Both the position numbers and the translations under genes were made by a program. Positions 1-9,086 of a stretch of 64,000 nt of DNA are shown piece after piece (positions within the stretch are counted from its first letter, which is position 1; every line of letters starts with the position of its first letter). The notes under the pieces were generated by a model. The model made no database searches. It saw nothing but the letters and a program-made list of their open reading frames with translations, and was not told where the DNA came from. This stretch comes from an uncultured Pelagibacteraceae bacterium (GTDB taxonomy: Bacteria > Pseudomonadota > Alphaproteobacteria > Pelagibacterales > Pelagibacteraceae), in assembly GCA_902523185.1 (NCBI GenBank), contig CABYYJ010000002.1, positions 1 through 64,000 of the forward strand. The letters are read 5' to 3'.

Positions 1-3
1 ATA

Positions 4-2664
4 ATGGCAAAAGTTATATTTAGCTTTGATGATAAATCTGTAAAAAAGTTAAAGAACAAAAAAAATATTTTGGGTGGAAAAGGAGCCAACCTTGGTGAGA
101 TGGGTAGATTGGGCTTACCTGTCCCCCCTGGTTTTACTATTACTACTGAAGTTTGCGATTTATTTTACAAAAATAAAAAAAAACTACCCAAAAAAGTAAT
201 ACAAAATATTGAGTCAGAACTTAAGAATATTGAAAAGAAAACTCAAAAAAAATTCGGTGACCTTAAAAATCCATTATTAGTATCAGTTAGATCAGGTGCT
301 AGAATTTCAATGCCTGGCATGATGGATACAATTTTAAATCTTGGTCTTAATGACAGAACAGTAGAGTCGCTAAAAAAGAGAACTTCTAATGGACGATTTG
401 CTAAAGATAGCTATAGAAGATTTATACAAATGTATAGCAATGTAGTTTTGGGGGTAGAAGGACATTTGTTTGAAGAATTAATTGATAATTACAAGTTAAC
501 TAAAGGAGTTTTATTAGACACAGATTTAGACGAGAGCGATTGGGATGGCTTAATTATTAACTTTAAAGAGTTAGTAAAAAAAGAAAAAAAAATTAATTTC
601 CCCCAGGACGTCAAAGAGCAATTATTAGGAGCAATAAATGCAGTATTTTTATCTTGGGACAGCCAAAGAGCAAAAACTTATAGAAAATTAAATCAAATTC
701 CAGATCATTGGGGAACAGCTGTAAATGTTCAAGCTATGGTTTTTGGAAATATGGGTGATGATTGTTCAACAGGTGTTGCCTTTACAAGAAATCCCTCGAA
801 TGGAGACAATTCTTTCTTTGGAGAATTTCTAATTAATGCACAGGGTGAAGATGTTGTAGCTGGTACTAGAACTCCTCAATACATCACTAAACAAGCAAAA
901 AAAGAATCAGGATCTAAAGATCCTTCAATGGAAGAGGCTATGCCAAAAGTTTATAAAGAACTTTCAAGAGTATTTCTTAAGTTAGAAAGGTATTATAAAG
1001 ATATGCAAGACATCGAGTTTACAGTTGAAAATAATAAACTTTGGATGTTGCAAACAAGATCTGGAAAAAGAACAGCCAAAGCTGCAATTAAAATTGCTGT
1101 GGATATGGTTAAAGAGAAATTAATTTCAAAAAAAGAGGCAATTAAAAGAATTGACCCAAATACCTTAGATACTTTACTACATCCTACTTTAGACGAAAAA
1201 GTTGAGAAAGAGATAATTGCTTCGGGATTACCGGCATCGCCAGGAGCCGCAAGTGGTAAAGTTGTTTTTACTGCCGATGAAGCAGAGAAATTAAACGGGA
1301 TGATGCAAGATACAATCTTAGTGAGATTAGAAACTTCACCAGAAGATATACATGGAATGCATGCAGCTAAAGGAATTCTTACTGCACGAGGTGGCATGAC
1401 TAGTCATGCTGCGGTTGTAGCACGAGGAATGGGTAGACCATGTGTTTCGGGTTCAAGTGAAATAACAATCGACTATGAATTGAAACAATTTAAAGCTGGA
1501 GACGTAATTATTAAAGAGGGAGATATTATTACTATAGATGGTGGAAGTGGAAAAGTAATGAAAGGATTAGTTCCTACTGTTCAACCAGAAATATCTGGAT
1601 ATTTCTCCACCATAATGAAATGGGCTGATGAGTTTAGGAAATTAAAAGTAAGAACAAATGCTGAAACAGAAGCGGATAGCAAAACAGCTAGAGAGTTCGG
1701 TGCTGAAGGAATTGGCCTATGTAGAACAGAACATATGTTTTTTGATGAAGAAAGAATTTTATCTGTTAGACAAATGATTTTGTCTAAATCAAATGAGGAT
1801 AGAAATAGCGCTCTAGATAAACTTCTTCCGCATCAAAAAGAAGACTTTAAAAAAATATTTAAAATCATGTCAGGTTTGCCCGTTACAGTAAGATTATTAG
1901 ATCCACCACTTCATGAGTTTTTACCAAAAGCTGACAAAGACATAGAGGAAGTCGCAAGATCCTTAAATTTATCAGCGAAAGAAGTTAAAGATAGAATCAC
2001 AGAACTTCATGAGGAAAATCCTATGCTTGGGCATAGGGGATGTAGACTTGGCATTTCTTTTCCAGAGATTTATGAAATGCAATGTAGAGCAATATTTCAA
2101 GCTATAGTCGAATTAAAAAAGCAAAAAGTAAAAGCAGCTTTTATAGAAATAATGATACCGTTGGTTTCAACTGAGTCTGAATTAAAAATTTTAAGAACTT
2201 TAGTTAATAAAATAGCTAAAGAAATAGAAAAAGAAAATCAATTAAAAATTGAATATATGGTAGGTACTATGATTGAATTACCAAGAGCCGCTTTACAAGC
2301 TATGTCCATTTCAAAACATGCTGATTTTTTTAGCTTTGGAACTAATGATTTAACTCAAACGACTTTTGGAATAAGCCGAGACGACTCAGGAAAATTTCTA
2401 AACGATTATATTGATAATAAAATTTTTGATGTTGATCCATTTGTAAGTATTGATCAAAATGGAGTAGGTGAGCTAGTAGAAATAGCTTCTTCCAGAGGAA
2501 GAAAAACAAATAAAAATATTAAGTTAGGTATTTGTGGTGAACACGGTGGCGATCCAAAGAGTATTGAGTTTTGTTCTAGAACAGGACTAAACTATGTCTC
2601 CTGTTCTCCATTTAGAGTTCCTGTTGCAAGACTTGCAGCTGCACAAGCAGAATTATCTAAATAA
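4..2664 (+). CDS. ppdK: Pyruvate, phosphate dikinase
   Basis: This enzyme interconverts pyruvate, ATP and Pi with phosphoenolpyruvate, AMP and PPi in the cytoplasm, linking glycolysis and gluconeogenesis. At 886 aa it has the usual full family length. The N-terminal nucleotide-binding domain carries the GGKGANLGEM motif near residue 25. The swivelling phosphohistidine domain has GGMTSHAAVVARGMGRPCVSG, with the catalytic His at residue 468. The C-terminal PEP/pyruvate barrel includes GTNDLTQTTFG and GICGEHGGDP. The start is the ATG three bases inside the window, so the upstream regulatory region is not visible. Its stop overlaps the convergent nadC by 12 bp. Assignment is secure. Confidence 0.97.
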   Translation: MAKVIFSFDDKSVKKLKNKKNILGGKGANLGEMGRLGLPVPPGFTITTEVCDLFYKNKKKLPKKVIQNIESELKNIEKKTQKKFGDLKNPLLVSVRSGARISMPGMMDTILNLGLNDRTVESLKKRTSNGRFAKDSYRRFIQMYSNVVLGVEGHLFEELIDNYKLTKGVLLDTDLDESDWDGLIINFKELVKKEKKINFPQDVKEQLLGAINAVFLSWDSQRAKTYRKLNQIPDHWGTAVNVQAMVFGNMGDDCSTGVAFTRNPSNGDNSFFGEFLINAQGEDVVAGTRTPQYITKQAKKESGSKDPSMEEAMPKVYKELSRVFLKLERYYKDMQDIEFTVENNKLWMLQTRSGKRTAKAAIKIAVDMVKEKLISKKEAIKRIDPNTLDTLLHPTLDEKVEKEIIASGLPASPGAASGKVVFTADEAEKLNGMMQDTILVRLETSPEDIHGMHAAKGILTARGGMTSHAAVVARGMGRPCVSGSSEITIDYELKQFKAGDVIIKEGDIITIDGGSGKVMKGLVPTVQPEISGYFSTIMKWADEFRKLKVRTNAETEADSKTAREFGAEGIGLCRTEHMFFDEERILSVRQMILSKSNEDRNSALDKLLPHQKEDFKKIFKIMSGLPVTVRLLDPPLHEFLPKADKDIEEVARSLNLSAKEVKDRITELHEENPMLGHRGCRLGISFPEIYEMQCRAIFQAIVELKKQKVKAAFIEIMIPLVSTESELKILRTLVNKIAKEIEKENQLKIEYMVGTMIELPRAALQAMSISKHADFFSFGTNDLTQTTFGISRDDSGKFLNDYIDNKIFDVDPFVSIDQNGVGELVEIASSRGRKTNKNIKLGICGEHGGDPKSIEFCSRTGLNYVSCSPFRVPVARLAAAQAELSK

Positions 2665-3483
2665 TAAAGTAGTATCAAACGATCTAGTGCTATGAGTAAT
2701 CTCACCAACTGAAATTCTATTTACACCTGTTTTAGATATTTGTTTAATATTATTTAAAGTAGCATTTCCGGAATACTCTGTTTCGTATTTATTTTTACAA
2801 AGTTTTAAACAATATTTTAATTGTGAAGATTTCATATTATCAAAAAGTATTCTATTAAATTTTAAGCCTAAAATCTGTTTAAGCTGATTTGCATTTTCAA
2901 CTTCAACTGTAACAATTTTTTTTGTTTTTATAGCTTTCTTAACTAATTCCCTAAGATTATTAGATGCACTAATATGATTATCTTTAATAAGAATTTCATC
3001 ACTTAAATTATATCTATGATTATGGCCACCACCTTTTTTTACGGCATATTTCTCAAGTGTTCTTAAATTAGGTGTTGTTTTTCTTGTACAACAGATCTTG
3101 GTTTTTTTACTGGTCTTTTTTACAAATTGATTTGTTAATGTGGCGATCCCTGAGGCATGATTTAGAAAATTTAAAGCAGTTCTCTCAGCAGTTAAGATTG
3201 TTTTTATTTTAGCTTTTATATTAGCAATTACTTTGTTTTTTTTTATTTTTTCCCCATCAGAGACTTTTTTTATAAAAACGGTTTCTGTTCCAATCAATTT
3301 AAAAGCAGTTTTACAAAAATCTAAACCAGCTATCACACCATCTTGTTTAGCTATTATTCTAGCTTTGATAATTTTATTTTTTTCACTTATGATGTTTGTA
3401 GTGATATCACCTCTAGGCTTCAGGTCCTCTTCTAGAGCCTTTCTTACAACTGATTTTATATAAAATTGATTTAATCCTTGCAC
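2653..3483 (-). CDS. nadC: Nicotinate-nucleotide pyrophosphorylase (quinolinate phosphoribosyltransferase)
   Basis: The enzyme converts quinolinate and PRPP to nicotinate mononucleotide in de novo NAD synthesis. The 276-aa length is normal for NadC. Family signatures are visible: ERTALN at residues 100-105, TRKTTPNLR at 133-141, GGGHNHR at 151-157 and KDNH at 167-170, which line the quinolinate/PRPP site. It lies 4 bp downstream of nadA on the same strand, so the two consecutive steps are almost certainly co-transcribed. No nadB (aspartate oxidase or dehydrogenase) is in this window. The 3' end overlaps ppdK by 12 bp. Confidence 0.96.
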   Translation of the reverse strand: MQGLNQFYIKSVVRKALEEDLKPRGDITTNIISEKNKIIKARIIAKQDGVIAGLDFCKTAFKLIGTETVFIKKVSDGEKIKKNKVIANIKAKIKTILTAERTALNFLNHASGIATLTNQFVKKTSKKTKICCTRKTTPNLRTLEKYAVKKGGGHNHRYNLSDEILIKDNHISASNNLRELVKKAIKTKKIVTVEVENANQLKQILGLKFNRILFDNMKSSQLKYCLKLCKNKYETEYSGNATLNNIKQISKTGVNRISVGEITHSTRSFDTTLLFR

Positions 3484-3487
3484 TGAT

Positions 3488-4477
3488 CTAACGACCGATC
3501 TCGGTCATCCTGATTACAGATTTTCTCGCGGCCTCTATAGTTTTACTATCTAAAATAATTTCATTAGTTTCATTTTCTAAACAATCTAATATTTTGTTTA
3601 AATTAATTTTTTTCATATAAGGACATAAATTACATGGCTTTATAAAAGATACTTTCGGATTATCGGCTTCTACGTTGTCACTCATTGAACATTCTGTAAC
3701 TAACATAACTTTTTTAGGTTGTTTATTTTTTACATAATCAATCATTCCAGACGTTGATCCTGTAAAATCAGAAGCCGCAATTACATCTGGCGGACATTCA
3801 GGATGAGCTATAATTTTAATTCCAGGATTATCAGATTTAATTTCCTTAATTTCTTTCCCTGTAAACTTTTCATGTACTATACAAGTTCCTTTCCAAGAAA
3901 TTATTTTTACCTTAGTATTTTTTGCTACGTAGTCTGCTAAATATTGATCAGGTAAAAAAATTACTTTATCTACATTTAAAGATTCAACTACTTTTACTGC
4001 ATTAGCTGAAGTGCAACAAATATCAGTTTCTGCTTTAACGTCTGCAGAAGTATTCACGTAAGATACAACAGGGACACCTGGAAACTTTTGTTTTAGTAAT
4101 TTTACATCTTCACCTGTTATAGAATTAGATAAAGAACAGCCTGCTTGCATGTCAGGAAGAAATACTTTTTTTTCTGGACACATTAATTTTGCTGTTTCTG
4201 CCATAAAGTGAACCCCACACATAATAATTTTATCAGCTTTTGTTTTAGATGCCTCCACTGCTAACGCTAATGAGTCGGCAGATATATCTGCTACACCGTG
4301 GTAAATTTCGGGAGTTTGGTAGTTATGAGCAAGTATAATTGTATTTTTCTCTTTTTTGATTTTATTAATTTTCTCTATTAATGGAGCATGAATTTTCCAT
4401 TCAGCTTCAGGAACAAATTTTGAGATTTTCTTATAAATCTCCTGAGTAGGGCTTAAATTTTGTTGTTGTACAGACAT
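3488..4477 (-). CDS. nadA: Quinolinate synthase A
   Basis: NadA condenses iminoaspartate with dihydroxyacetone phosphate to quinolinate using a [4Fe-4S] cluster. The 329-aa protein has the three expected cluster cysteines: C87 in the CGVHFMAETAKLMCP region, C199 in KGTCIVHEKF and C285 in CNLCPYMKK. HNYQTPE near residue 51 and the HPECPP segment near 225 are also typical. It is the first gene of a nadA-nadC pair read away from the tRNA-Leu gene. The divergent spacing to the tRNA is only about 60 bp, so both promoters must lie in that short gap. Confidence 0.96.
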   Translation of the reverse strand: MSVQQQNLSPTQEIYKKISKFVPEAEWKIHAPLIEKINKIKKEKNTIILAHNYQTPEIYHGVADISADSLALAVEASKTKADKIIMCGVHFMAETAKLMCPEKKVFLPDMQAGCSLSNSITGEDVKLLKQKFPGVPVVSYVNTSADVKAETDICCTSANAVKVVESLNVDKVIFLPDQYLADYVAKNTKVKIISWKGTCIVHEKFTGKEIKEIKSDNPGIKIIAHPECPPDVIAASDFTGSTSGMIDYVKNKQPKKVMLVTECSMSDNVEADNPKVSFIKPCNLCPYMKKINLNKILDCLENETNEIILDSKTIEAARKSVIRMTEIGR

Positions 4478-4497
4478 ACTAATTCCAATTTACCAAC

Positions 4498-4526
4498 TTG
4501 AGATTAAATTGTCATTCATTTATTGT
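4498..4526 (+). promoter_or_regulatory. Sigma70-type promoter of tRNA-Leu
   Basis: TTGAGA at 4498-4503, a 17-bp spacer and TATTGT at 4521-4526 form a good sigma70-like match. The -10 ends 12 bp before the first tRNA base, the usual distance for a stable-RNA promoter. This is inferred from motif match and position only. Confidence 0.55.
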
Positions 4527-4538
4527 CGCATTATTATT

Positions 4539-4622
4539 GCGGTCGTGCTGAAATTGGTAGACAGGCACGCTTGAGGGGCGTGTGGGTTTCCCGTGAGAGT
4601 TCGAGTCTCTCCGACCGCACCA
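4539..4622 (+). tRNA. tRNA-Leu (anticodon GAG), 3' CCA encoded
   Basis: The acceptor stem GCGGTCG (4539-4545) pairs with CGACCGC (4612-4618), followed by discriminator A and an encoded CCA at 4620-4622. The anticodon arm is CACGC-TTGAGGG-GCGTG, giving anticodon GAG, which reads CUC/CUU leucine codons. A long variable arm with a small stem (GTGGGTTTCCCGT region) marks it as a class II tRNA. The T arm contains GTTCGAGTC. The gene stands alone and is followed 12 bp later by a small reading frame. Confidence 0.96.
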
Positions 4623-4634
4623 AAAAAGGGATTT

Positions 4635-4754
4635 ATGATTGAATATATAAGAAGGCACAAAAGAATTATATTTATAATTTTAGTTATAGCTTTTATTGAA
4701 TTGAGTGGATATGGGATACTTGCGTCTTTATCTAGGTTACTAAACGTGCTCTAA
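4635..4754 (+). CDS. Small predicted membrane peptide (39 aa), unrecognised
   Basis: An ATG frame of 39 codons starts 12 bp after the tRNA-Leu CCA end, with AAAAAAGGG upstream as a possible weak ribosome site. The peptide has a basic N-terminus (MIEYIRRHKR) followed by a hydrophobic stretch (IIFIILVIAFIELSG) that could span the membrane once, then a short amphipathic tail. It could share the tRNA transcript. Its last 15 bp overlap the 3' end of convergent ygfZ. I do not recognise the family and assign no function. It could be a chance frame, although a basic-then-hydrophobic layout in such a compact genome argues for a real gene. Confidence 0.45.
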   Translation: MIEYIRRHKRIIFIILVIAFIELSGYGILASLSRLLNVL

Positions 4755-5621
4755 AATTTTACACACTTTATTATTTGCTAATAATATTTTATCTGCAAAA
4801 TCTTCAAGATTAGGTTCGAATACTTTTATTAATCCGAAGGGGTATGGTTGATCAATAAGTATTTTTCCTATTTTAATATTATTAAAAGTAATTTCATCAC
4901 CGATATTTAATTTTTCTGATGAAGATATGGGCAACAATCTTCTTCTAAGTTTGTTTTTTAATTTCATCCTTGCAGTATTCTCCTGCCCAATAAAACATCC
5001 TTTTTTAAAATCAATTGCCTGAAGTGTCTCAAAGTTTGCTTCCAAACCAAATAATTGATCCTTTAAATTTAATAATCCCTTTTCAGGCACTCCTAATTTA
5101 TGAGCAAGAGAGAAATACTCTTCGCTATCGATAATAAAAAGACTCAATTTTTTAATTGTTAAGTAAAGCTTTTCTAGATTTGAAATTATTCTCGCTCCTA
5201 ATTTTTTATTTCTCGGGTCTAAAAAAATGGGAGTATCTCTGTAAGTAATAGTATTCTCATTTGATTTTAATCCGTCTTGTAATTCTTGGAATTTTGAATC
5301 ATTTATTACTCCAATAACAAATTCAGAGGAAAAGTCCTCAATTATTACTTTTGATCTTAATTTGTATTTTGATAAATCTTTTATTAAATCCTTAGCAGAG
5401 TTTTCGCTACAGTCTAATAAATATCCTTTTTTATTCTGAATTATAAAAAATTCATTCAAATATTTACCTTGAGGAGTCAACAAGGCTGAGAAAACAGAGT
5501 TTTTATTAGAAACTTTATTTATATCATTTGTAATTATATTTTGGAGAAAGTCTTTTGCATCTTCACCACTTACTAAGATTACACCTCTTTTTTCTAAAAT
5601 TACAACTTGATCTTTTTTCAT
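4740..5621 (-). CDS. ygfZ: YgfZ/GcvT-domain folate-binding protein (Fe-S cluster maintenance)
   Basis: This is a folate-binding paralogue of the glycine cleavage T-protein that supports assembly or repair of some Fe-S enzymes. The diagnostic motif KGCFIGQE is at residues 207-214, including the redox-active Cys209. The 293-aa length fits the family, with the T-protein-like fold N-terminal and a short barrel C-terminal. Its start is 36 bp from the chosen start of the divergent dihydroorotase, so the promoters overlap. The NadA cluster enzyme nearby is an Fe-S protein, but a functional link is only a guess. Confidence 0.9.
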   Translation of the reverse strand: MKKDQVVILEKRGVILVSGEDAKDFLQNIITNDINKVSNKNSVFSALLTPQGKYLNEFFIIQNKKGYLLDCSENSAKDLIKDLSKYKLRSKVIIEDFSSEFVIGVINDSKFQELQDGLKSNENTITYRDTPIFLDPRNKKLGARIISNLEKLYLTIKKLSLFIIDSEEYFSLAHKLGVPEKGLLNLKDQLFGLEANFETLQAIDFKKGCFIGQENTARMKLKNKLRRRLLPISSSEKLNIGDEITFNNIKIGKILIDQPYPFGLIKVFEPNLEDFADKILLANNKVCKILEHV

Positions 5622-5657
5622 AAATGTTACTTATACAATATATTATATTTAAAAAAT

Positions 5658-6971
5658 ATGTCTGATAATTATAGTCTCATTATTAAAAATGGCTCCTGTT
5701 ATATCGATGGTAAATTGATAAAATCTGATATTGGTTTATATGAAAATAAAATTCAAAAGATAGGGAGTATAGAAGAAAATAATTCTAAAGTTTATGACGC
5801 ATCTGGCAAAGTAGTTTTGCCAGGAATCATAGACACCCAAGTACATTTTAGAGAACCTGGATCTACCGACGCAGAAGATTTAGAAAGTGGAAGTCGAGCT
5901 GCAGTTCTTGGCGGGGTAACATCTTTGTTTGAAATGCCTAATACCAATCCTCCAACAGCAAATTTAGTAGAGTTTGAAAAAAAATTAAAAGCTGCAAAAA
6001 ATAGAATGCATAGTAATTACGCATTTTATTTTGGAGCAACTTCGCAAAATACTGAACAACTTACACAACTTAAAAACGTTGAAGGCTGTTGTGGAGTTAA
6101 ACTTTTTGCAGGATCTTCGACAGGTAATCTGTTGGTAGACAAAGAAGCAGATATCGAAAAAGTGATTTCTAGTAGTGACAGGATAGTTTCAATTCACTCT
6201 GAGGATGAAGACATTATTAAAATAAGAAAAAAATTTATCAGACAAGGAGATGTTCACTCTCATCCTGAATGGAGAAACGTAGAATGCGCGATGTCCTCAA
6301 CTCGTAGAGTTGTAAAAATTGCAGAAAGATATGATAAAAAAATTCATGTCTTACATGTTACTACTAAAGAAGAAGTCGATTTTTTAGCTATGCATAAAAA
6401 AAATGTTACCTTTGAAACAACCCCTCAACATTTAACTTTGTACGCACCAGATTGCTACGACAAATTAGGAACTTACGCTCAAATGAACCCTCCATTAAGA
6501 TCAAAAGATCATTATGATCGTCTTTGGGTTGCTATTAAAAACAACATTGTAGACGTACTTGGGTCAGATCACGCCCCTCACTTAAAAAAAAATAAAGATA
6601 AAGAATACCCAAATACCCCCTCAGGAATGCCAGGTGTTCAAACTATTTTTCCAGTTATGATTGATCATGTGAACAATGGAAAATTAGAATTAAGTCAACT
6701 CATAAATTTAATGTGTGAAAATCCATGTAAAATTTTTGGAATTAAAAATAAAGGTTTTATAAAAGAGGGTTTTGATGCAGATTTGACAATAGTTGATATG
6801 GATAAAGAAGTAACTATAAAAAATGAAATGATCGCTAGTAAATGTGGATGGACACCCTTTCATAATTATAAAGTAAAAGGTTTCCCTGTAGGTACGATTG
6901 TAAACGGTATTTTTGTGATGTCTGATGGAAAAATATTAGTTGAGTCTAAAGGGCAACCTTTAAAGTTTTAG
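5658..6971 (+). CDS. pyrC: Dihydroorotase (class I amidohydrolase)
   Basis: Dihydroorotase cyclises carbamoyl-aspartate in pyrimidine synthesis. The ATG at 5658 gives a 437-aa protein of normal length. A longer frame from 5607 would add 17 unlike residues and run into ygfZ, so I reject it. Visible sites are QVHFREPG, the GVKLFAGSSTG segment with the candidate carbamylated lysine, HVLHVTT, and LGSDHAPH with the catalytic Asp. The usual metal-binding HxH is QxH here. That variant is known from a QVHFREPG-type branch of dihydroorotases, so activity is plausible. An allantoinase/hydantoinase relative cannot be fully excluded. The stop overlaps prpE by 12 bp. Confidence 0.88.
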   Translation: MSDNYSLIIKNGSCYIDGKLIKSDIGLYENKIQKIGSIEENNSKVYDASGKVVLPGIIDTQVHFREPGSTDAEDLESGSRAAVLGGVTSLFEMPNTNPPTANLVEFEKKLKAAKNRMHSNYAFYFGATSQNTEQLTQLKNVEGCCGVKLFAGSSTGNLLVDKEADIEKVISSSDRIVSIHSEDEDIIKIRKKFIRQGDVHSHPEWRNVECAMSSTRRVVKIAERYDKKIHVLHVTTKEEVDFLAMHKKNVTFETTPQHLTLYAPDCYDKLGTYAQMNPPLRSKDHYDRLWVAIKNNIVDVLGSDHAPHLKKNKDKEYPNTPSGMPGVQTIFPVMIDHVNNGKLELSQLINLMCENPCKIFGIKNKGFIKEGFDADLTIVDMDKEVTIKNEMIASKCGWTPFHNYKVKGFPVGTIVNGIFVMSDGKILVESKGQPLKF

Positions 6972-8858
6972 AATGTTATTATCTTTCAAGTCTTGTTTAA
7001 TTTCATCTAGAATGGCTGGATCATCTATAGTTGCTGGCATTTTATAAGGTTCATTATCTGCAATTTTTCTTACTGTTCCTCTAAGCACTTTTCCTGATCT
7101 AGTTTTAGGCAATCTCTTGACTACAATCGCAATTTTGAATGCCGCAACAGGACCAACCTTTTCTCTTACCATTTTTACACATTCGCTAATTATATCTTTT
7201 TTATCTTTGGTTACTCCAGCTTTAAGTGCTAGCAAACCGATAGGTATTTGACCTTTAAGTTTGTCAGCTATTCCTATTACAGCACACTCTGCAACATTCG
7301 GATGTTCTGCTAAAACTTCTTCAATAGCCCCAGTTGATAGTCTATGACCTGCAACATTAATAATATCGTCTGTTCTAGACATAATCCAAACATAACCATC
7401 TTCGTCAATGTGTCCCGCATCATAAGTCTGATAATATCCTGGATAAGTTGTCATATAATTCTCTTTATATCTTTTATCCGCCCCCCATAATGTTGGAAAT
7501 GTTCCTGGAGGAAGAGGGAGCTTTACAACAATATCTCCCATTTTACCGGGGCCTACTTCTTTACCCTCAGAATTTAAAACTTTTAAATCATAACCTGGAA
7601 CTGGTTTAAAAGCTGATCCGTATTTAACAGGAAAATTTTCTATACCTGTGCAACTTGATGTTATTGCCCAACTCGTTTCAGTTTGCCACCAATGATCGAT
7701 TACAGGTGAGTTAGACAGTTTTTCAAACCATTTTATTGTGTCAGGGTCGGCCCTTTCACCTGCAAGAAAAAGTTTGTCAAACATACTTAAATCGTATTTT
7801 TTAAAAAATTCTCCGTTAGGATCTTCTTTTTTTATAGCTCTTATTGCTGTCGGTGCAGTAAAAAGAGATTTTACTTTATGCTCTGAAATTACTCTCCAAA
7901 AAACTCCTGCATCAGGCGTTCCTACTGGTTTTCCTTCAAACAAAACTGTCGTACAACCATAAAATAATGGACCATATACAATATAAGAGTGTCCAACTAT
8001 CCAACCAATATCACTAGCAGACCACCACACGTCATCTGGTTTGATATTATAAATGTTCTTCATAGTCCATTTTAATGCAACTATATGCCCACCTACATCA
8101 CGAACAATTCCTTTTGGAAGGCCCGTAGTTCCTGATGTGTAAAGAATATAAGCGTAATCATTTGCATTCATTTTTTCACACTCTGCTGGCTTTACATCTT
8201 TATGAGCATCGTTCCAGGTAATATCAATCGCAGGATTTAATTCTGCTTTATCCTTTTCTCTTTGAAAAATTATACATTTTTTAACTTTATGATTTGCTAA
8301 TTCCAATGCTTTGTTGACTAAAGGTTTATAATGAACCGTCCGTCCAGGCTCATAGCCGCAAGAGGCTGTAACAAGTATTTTAGCTTTAGAGTCATCAATT
8401 CTGCTTGCTAATTCGTTTGCAGCAAAGCCACCGAATACAACTGAATGGACTGCACCAATTCTACCACAGGCTAGCATAGCTATTACTGCCTCTGGAATCA
8501 TGGGCATATAGATTATAACCCTATCTCCTTTGCTTACGTCTTGTTTCTTTAAAGCTCCAGCAAATAAAGCGACTTTTTCTCTCAACTGATTGTAAGTAAT
8601 ATTTTCTTTTGAACCAGTTATTGGACTATCATAAATAATTGCAAGCTTTTCACCTTTCCCCTCATCGATATGCAAGTCTAAAGCGTTATAACAAGTGTTT
8701 GTTATTCCATCTTCGAACCATTTAAAGAAAGGAGGATTATTTGAATTTAAAATTTTAGTTGGTTTTTTGTACCAAAATATATCATTAGAAACTTCTCTCC
8801 AAAAATCTTCTCTATTTTTTATAGATTTTTGATAAATCTCATTATATTTTTGAGTCAA
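6960..8858 (-). CDS. prpE: Propionyl-CoA synthetase (acyl-CoA synthetase, AMP-forming)
   Basis: This enzyme activates propionate (or acetate) to the acyl-CoA via an acyl-adenylate. It is 632 aa, the usual length for PrpE/Acs proteins. The AMP-binding motif YTSGTTGLPKG lies near residue 240, and the C-terminal PKTRSGKVLRG holds the catalytic lysine. The segments GYEPGRTVHYKPL and LFTAPTAIRAIKKEDPNG are characteristic of PrpE/ACSS3 rather than Acs, so I prefer propionate as substrate. It is divergent from proteorhodopsin across a 228-bp intergenic region. Confidence 0.88.
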   Translation of the reverse strand: MTQKYNEIYQKSIKNREDFWREVSNDIFWYKKPTKILNSNNPPFFKWFEDGITNTCYNALDLHIDEGKGEKLAIIYDSPITGSKENITYNQLREKVALFAGALKKQDVSKGDRVIIYMPMIPEAVIAMLACGRIGAVHSVVFGGFAANELASRIDDSKAKILVTASCGYEPGRTVHYKPLVNKALELANHKVKKCIIFQREKDKAELNPAIDITWNDAHKDVKPAECEKMNANDYAYILYTSGTTGLPKGIVRDVGGHIVALKWTMKNIYNIKPDDVWWSASDIGWIVGHSYIVYGPLFYGCTTVLFEGKPVGTPDAGVFWRVISEHKVKSLFTAPTAIRAIKKEDPNGEFFKKYDLSMFDKLFLAGERADPDTIKWFEKLSNSPVIDHWWQTETSWAITSSCTGIENFPVKYGSAFKPVPGYDLKVLNSEGKEVGPGKMGDIVVKLPLPPGTFPTLWGADKRYKENYMTTYPGYYQTYDAGHIDEDGYVWIMSRTDDIINVAGHRLSTGAIEEVLAEHPNVAECAVIGIADKLKGQIPIGLLALKAGVTKDKKDIISECVKMVREKVGPVAAFKIAIVVKRLPKTRSGKVLRGTVRKIADNEPYKMPATIDDPAILDEIKQDLKDNNILKL

Positions 8859-9086
8859 TTTTAACTCCTGGTTTTTCTTTAATTTTCTCGATTATTTCAT
8901 AAATATCCCCAAAAAAAAATAAAAAAACCAATAAATATGCGGTTTTTTGACGAAAAAAAGACTTCACTGTAACTTTTTTTTTTACTATGGTTCCGATCAT
9001 ATTATTCGGTGGTGAGCTTTTTAATCACTTGTCCGAGTAGTTTATATATAAACTAAACGAAAACTAAACAAACGAGGGAGGTTTTC
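8859..9086. promoter_or_regulatory. Divergent control region between prpE and proteorhodopsin
   Basis: This 228-bp gap is the longest non-coding stretch in the window. It holds an A/T hairpin (AAAAAACC 8922-8929, GGTTTTTT 8941-8948), a weak hairpin with internal loop at 9009-9037 (CGG..GTGA paired with TCAC..CCG), a perfect AT-rich palindrome at 9040-9057, AAACTAAAC-type repeats, and a strong Shine-Dalgarno GAGGGAGG at 9074-9081. I could not settle on a convincing -35/-10 pair. TATATA elements within the palindrome are the best -10 candidates. Confidence 0.5.
9040..9057. promoter_or_regulatory. 18-bp perfect palindrome upstream of proteorhodopsin
   Basis: TAGTTTATATATAAACTA is its own reverse complement and ends 29 bp before the proteorhodopsin ATG. 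It could be an operator for a dimeric regulator that covers the -10 region. In AT-rich DNA shorter palindromes arise by chance, so function is inferred. Confidence 0.4.

Noticed and set aside
993-1397. 134-aa antisense open frame inside ppdK
   Set aside because: It is a shadow of the well-conserved ppdK frame, with no homology-like features.
8922-8948. A/T stem (AAAAAACC/GGTTTTTT) as a bidirectional terminator
   Set aside because: It lies between divergent genes, where no transcript should end, and the stem has only two G-C pairs.
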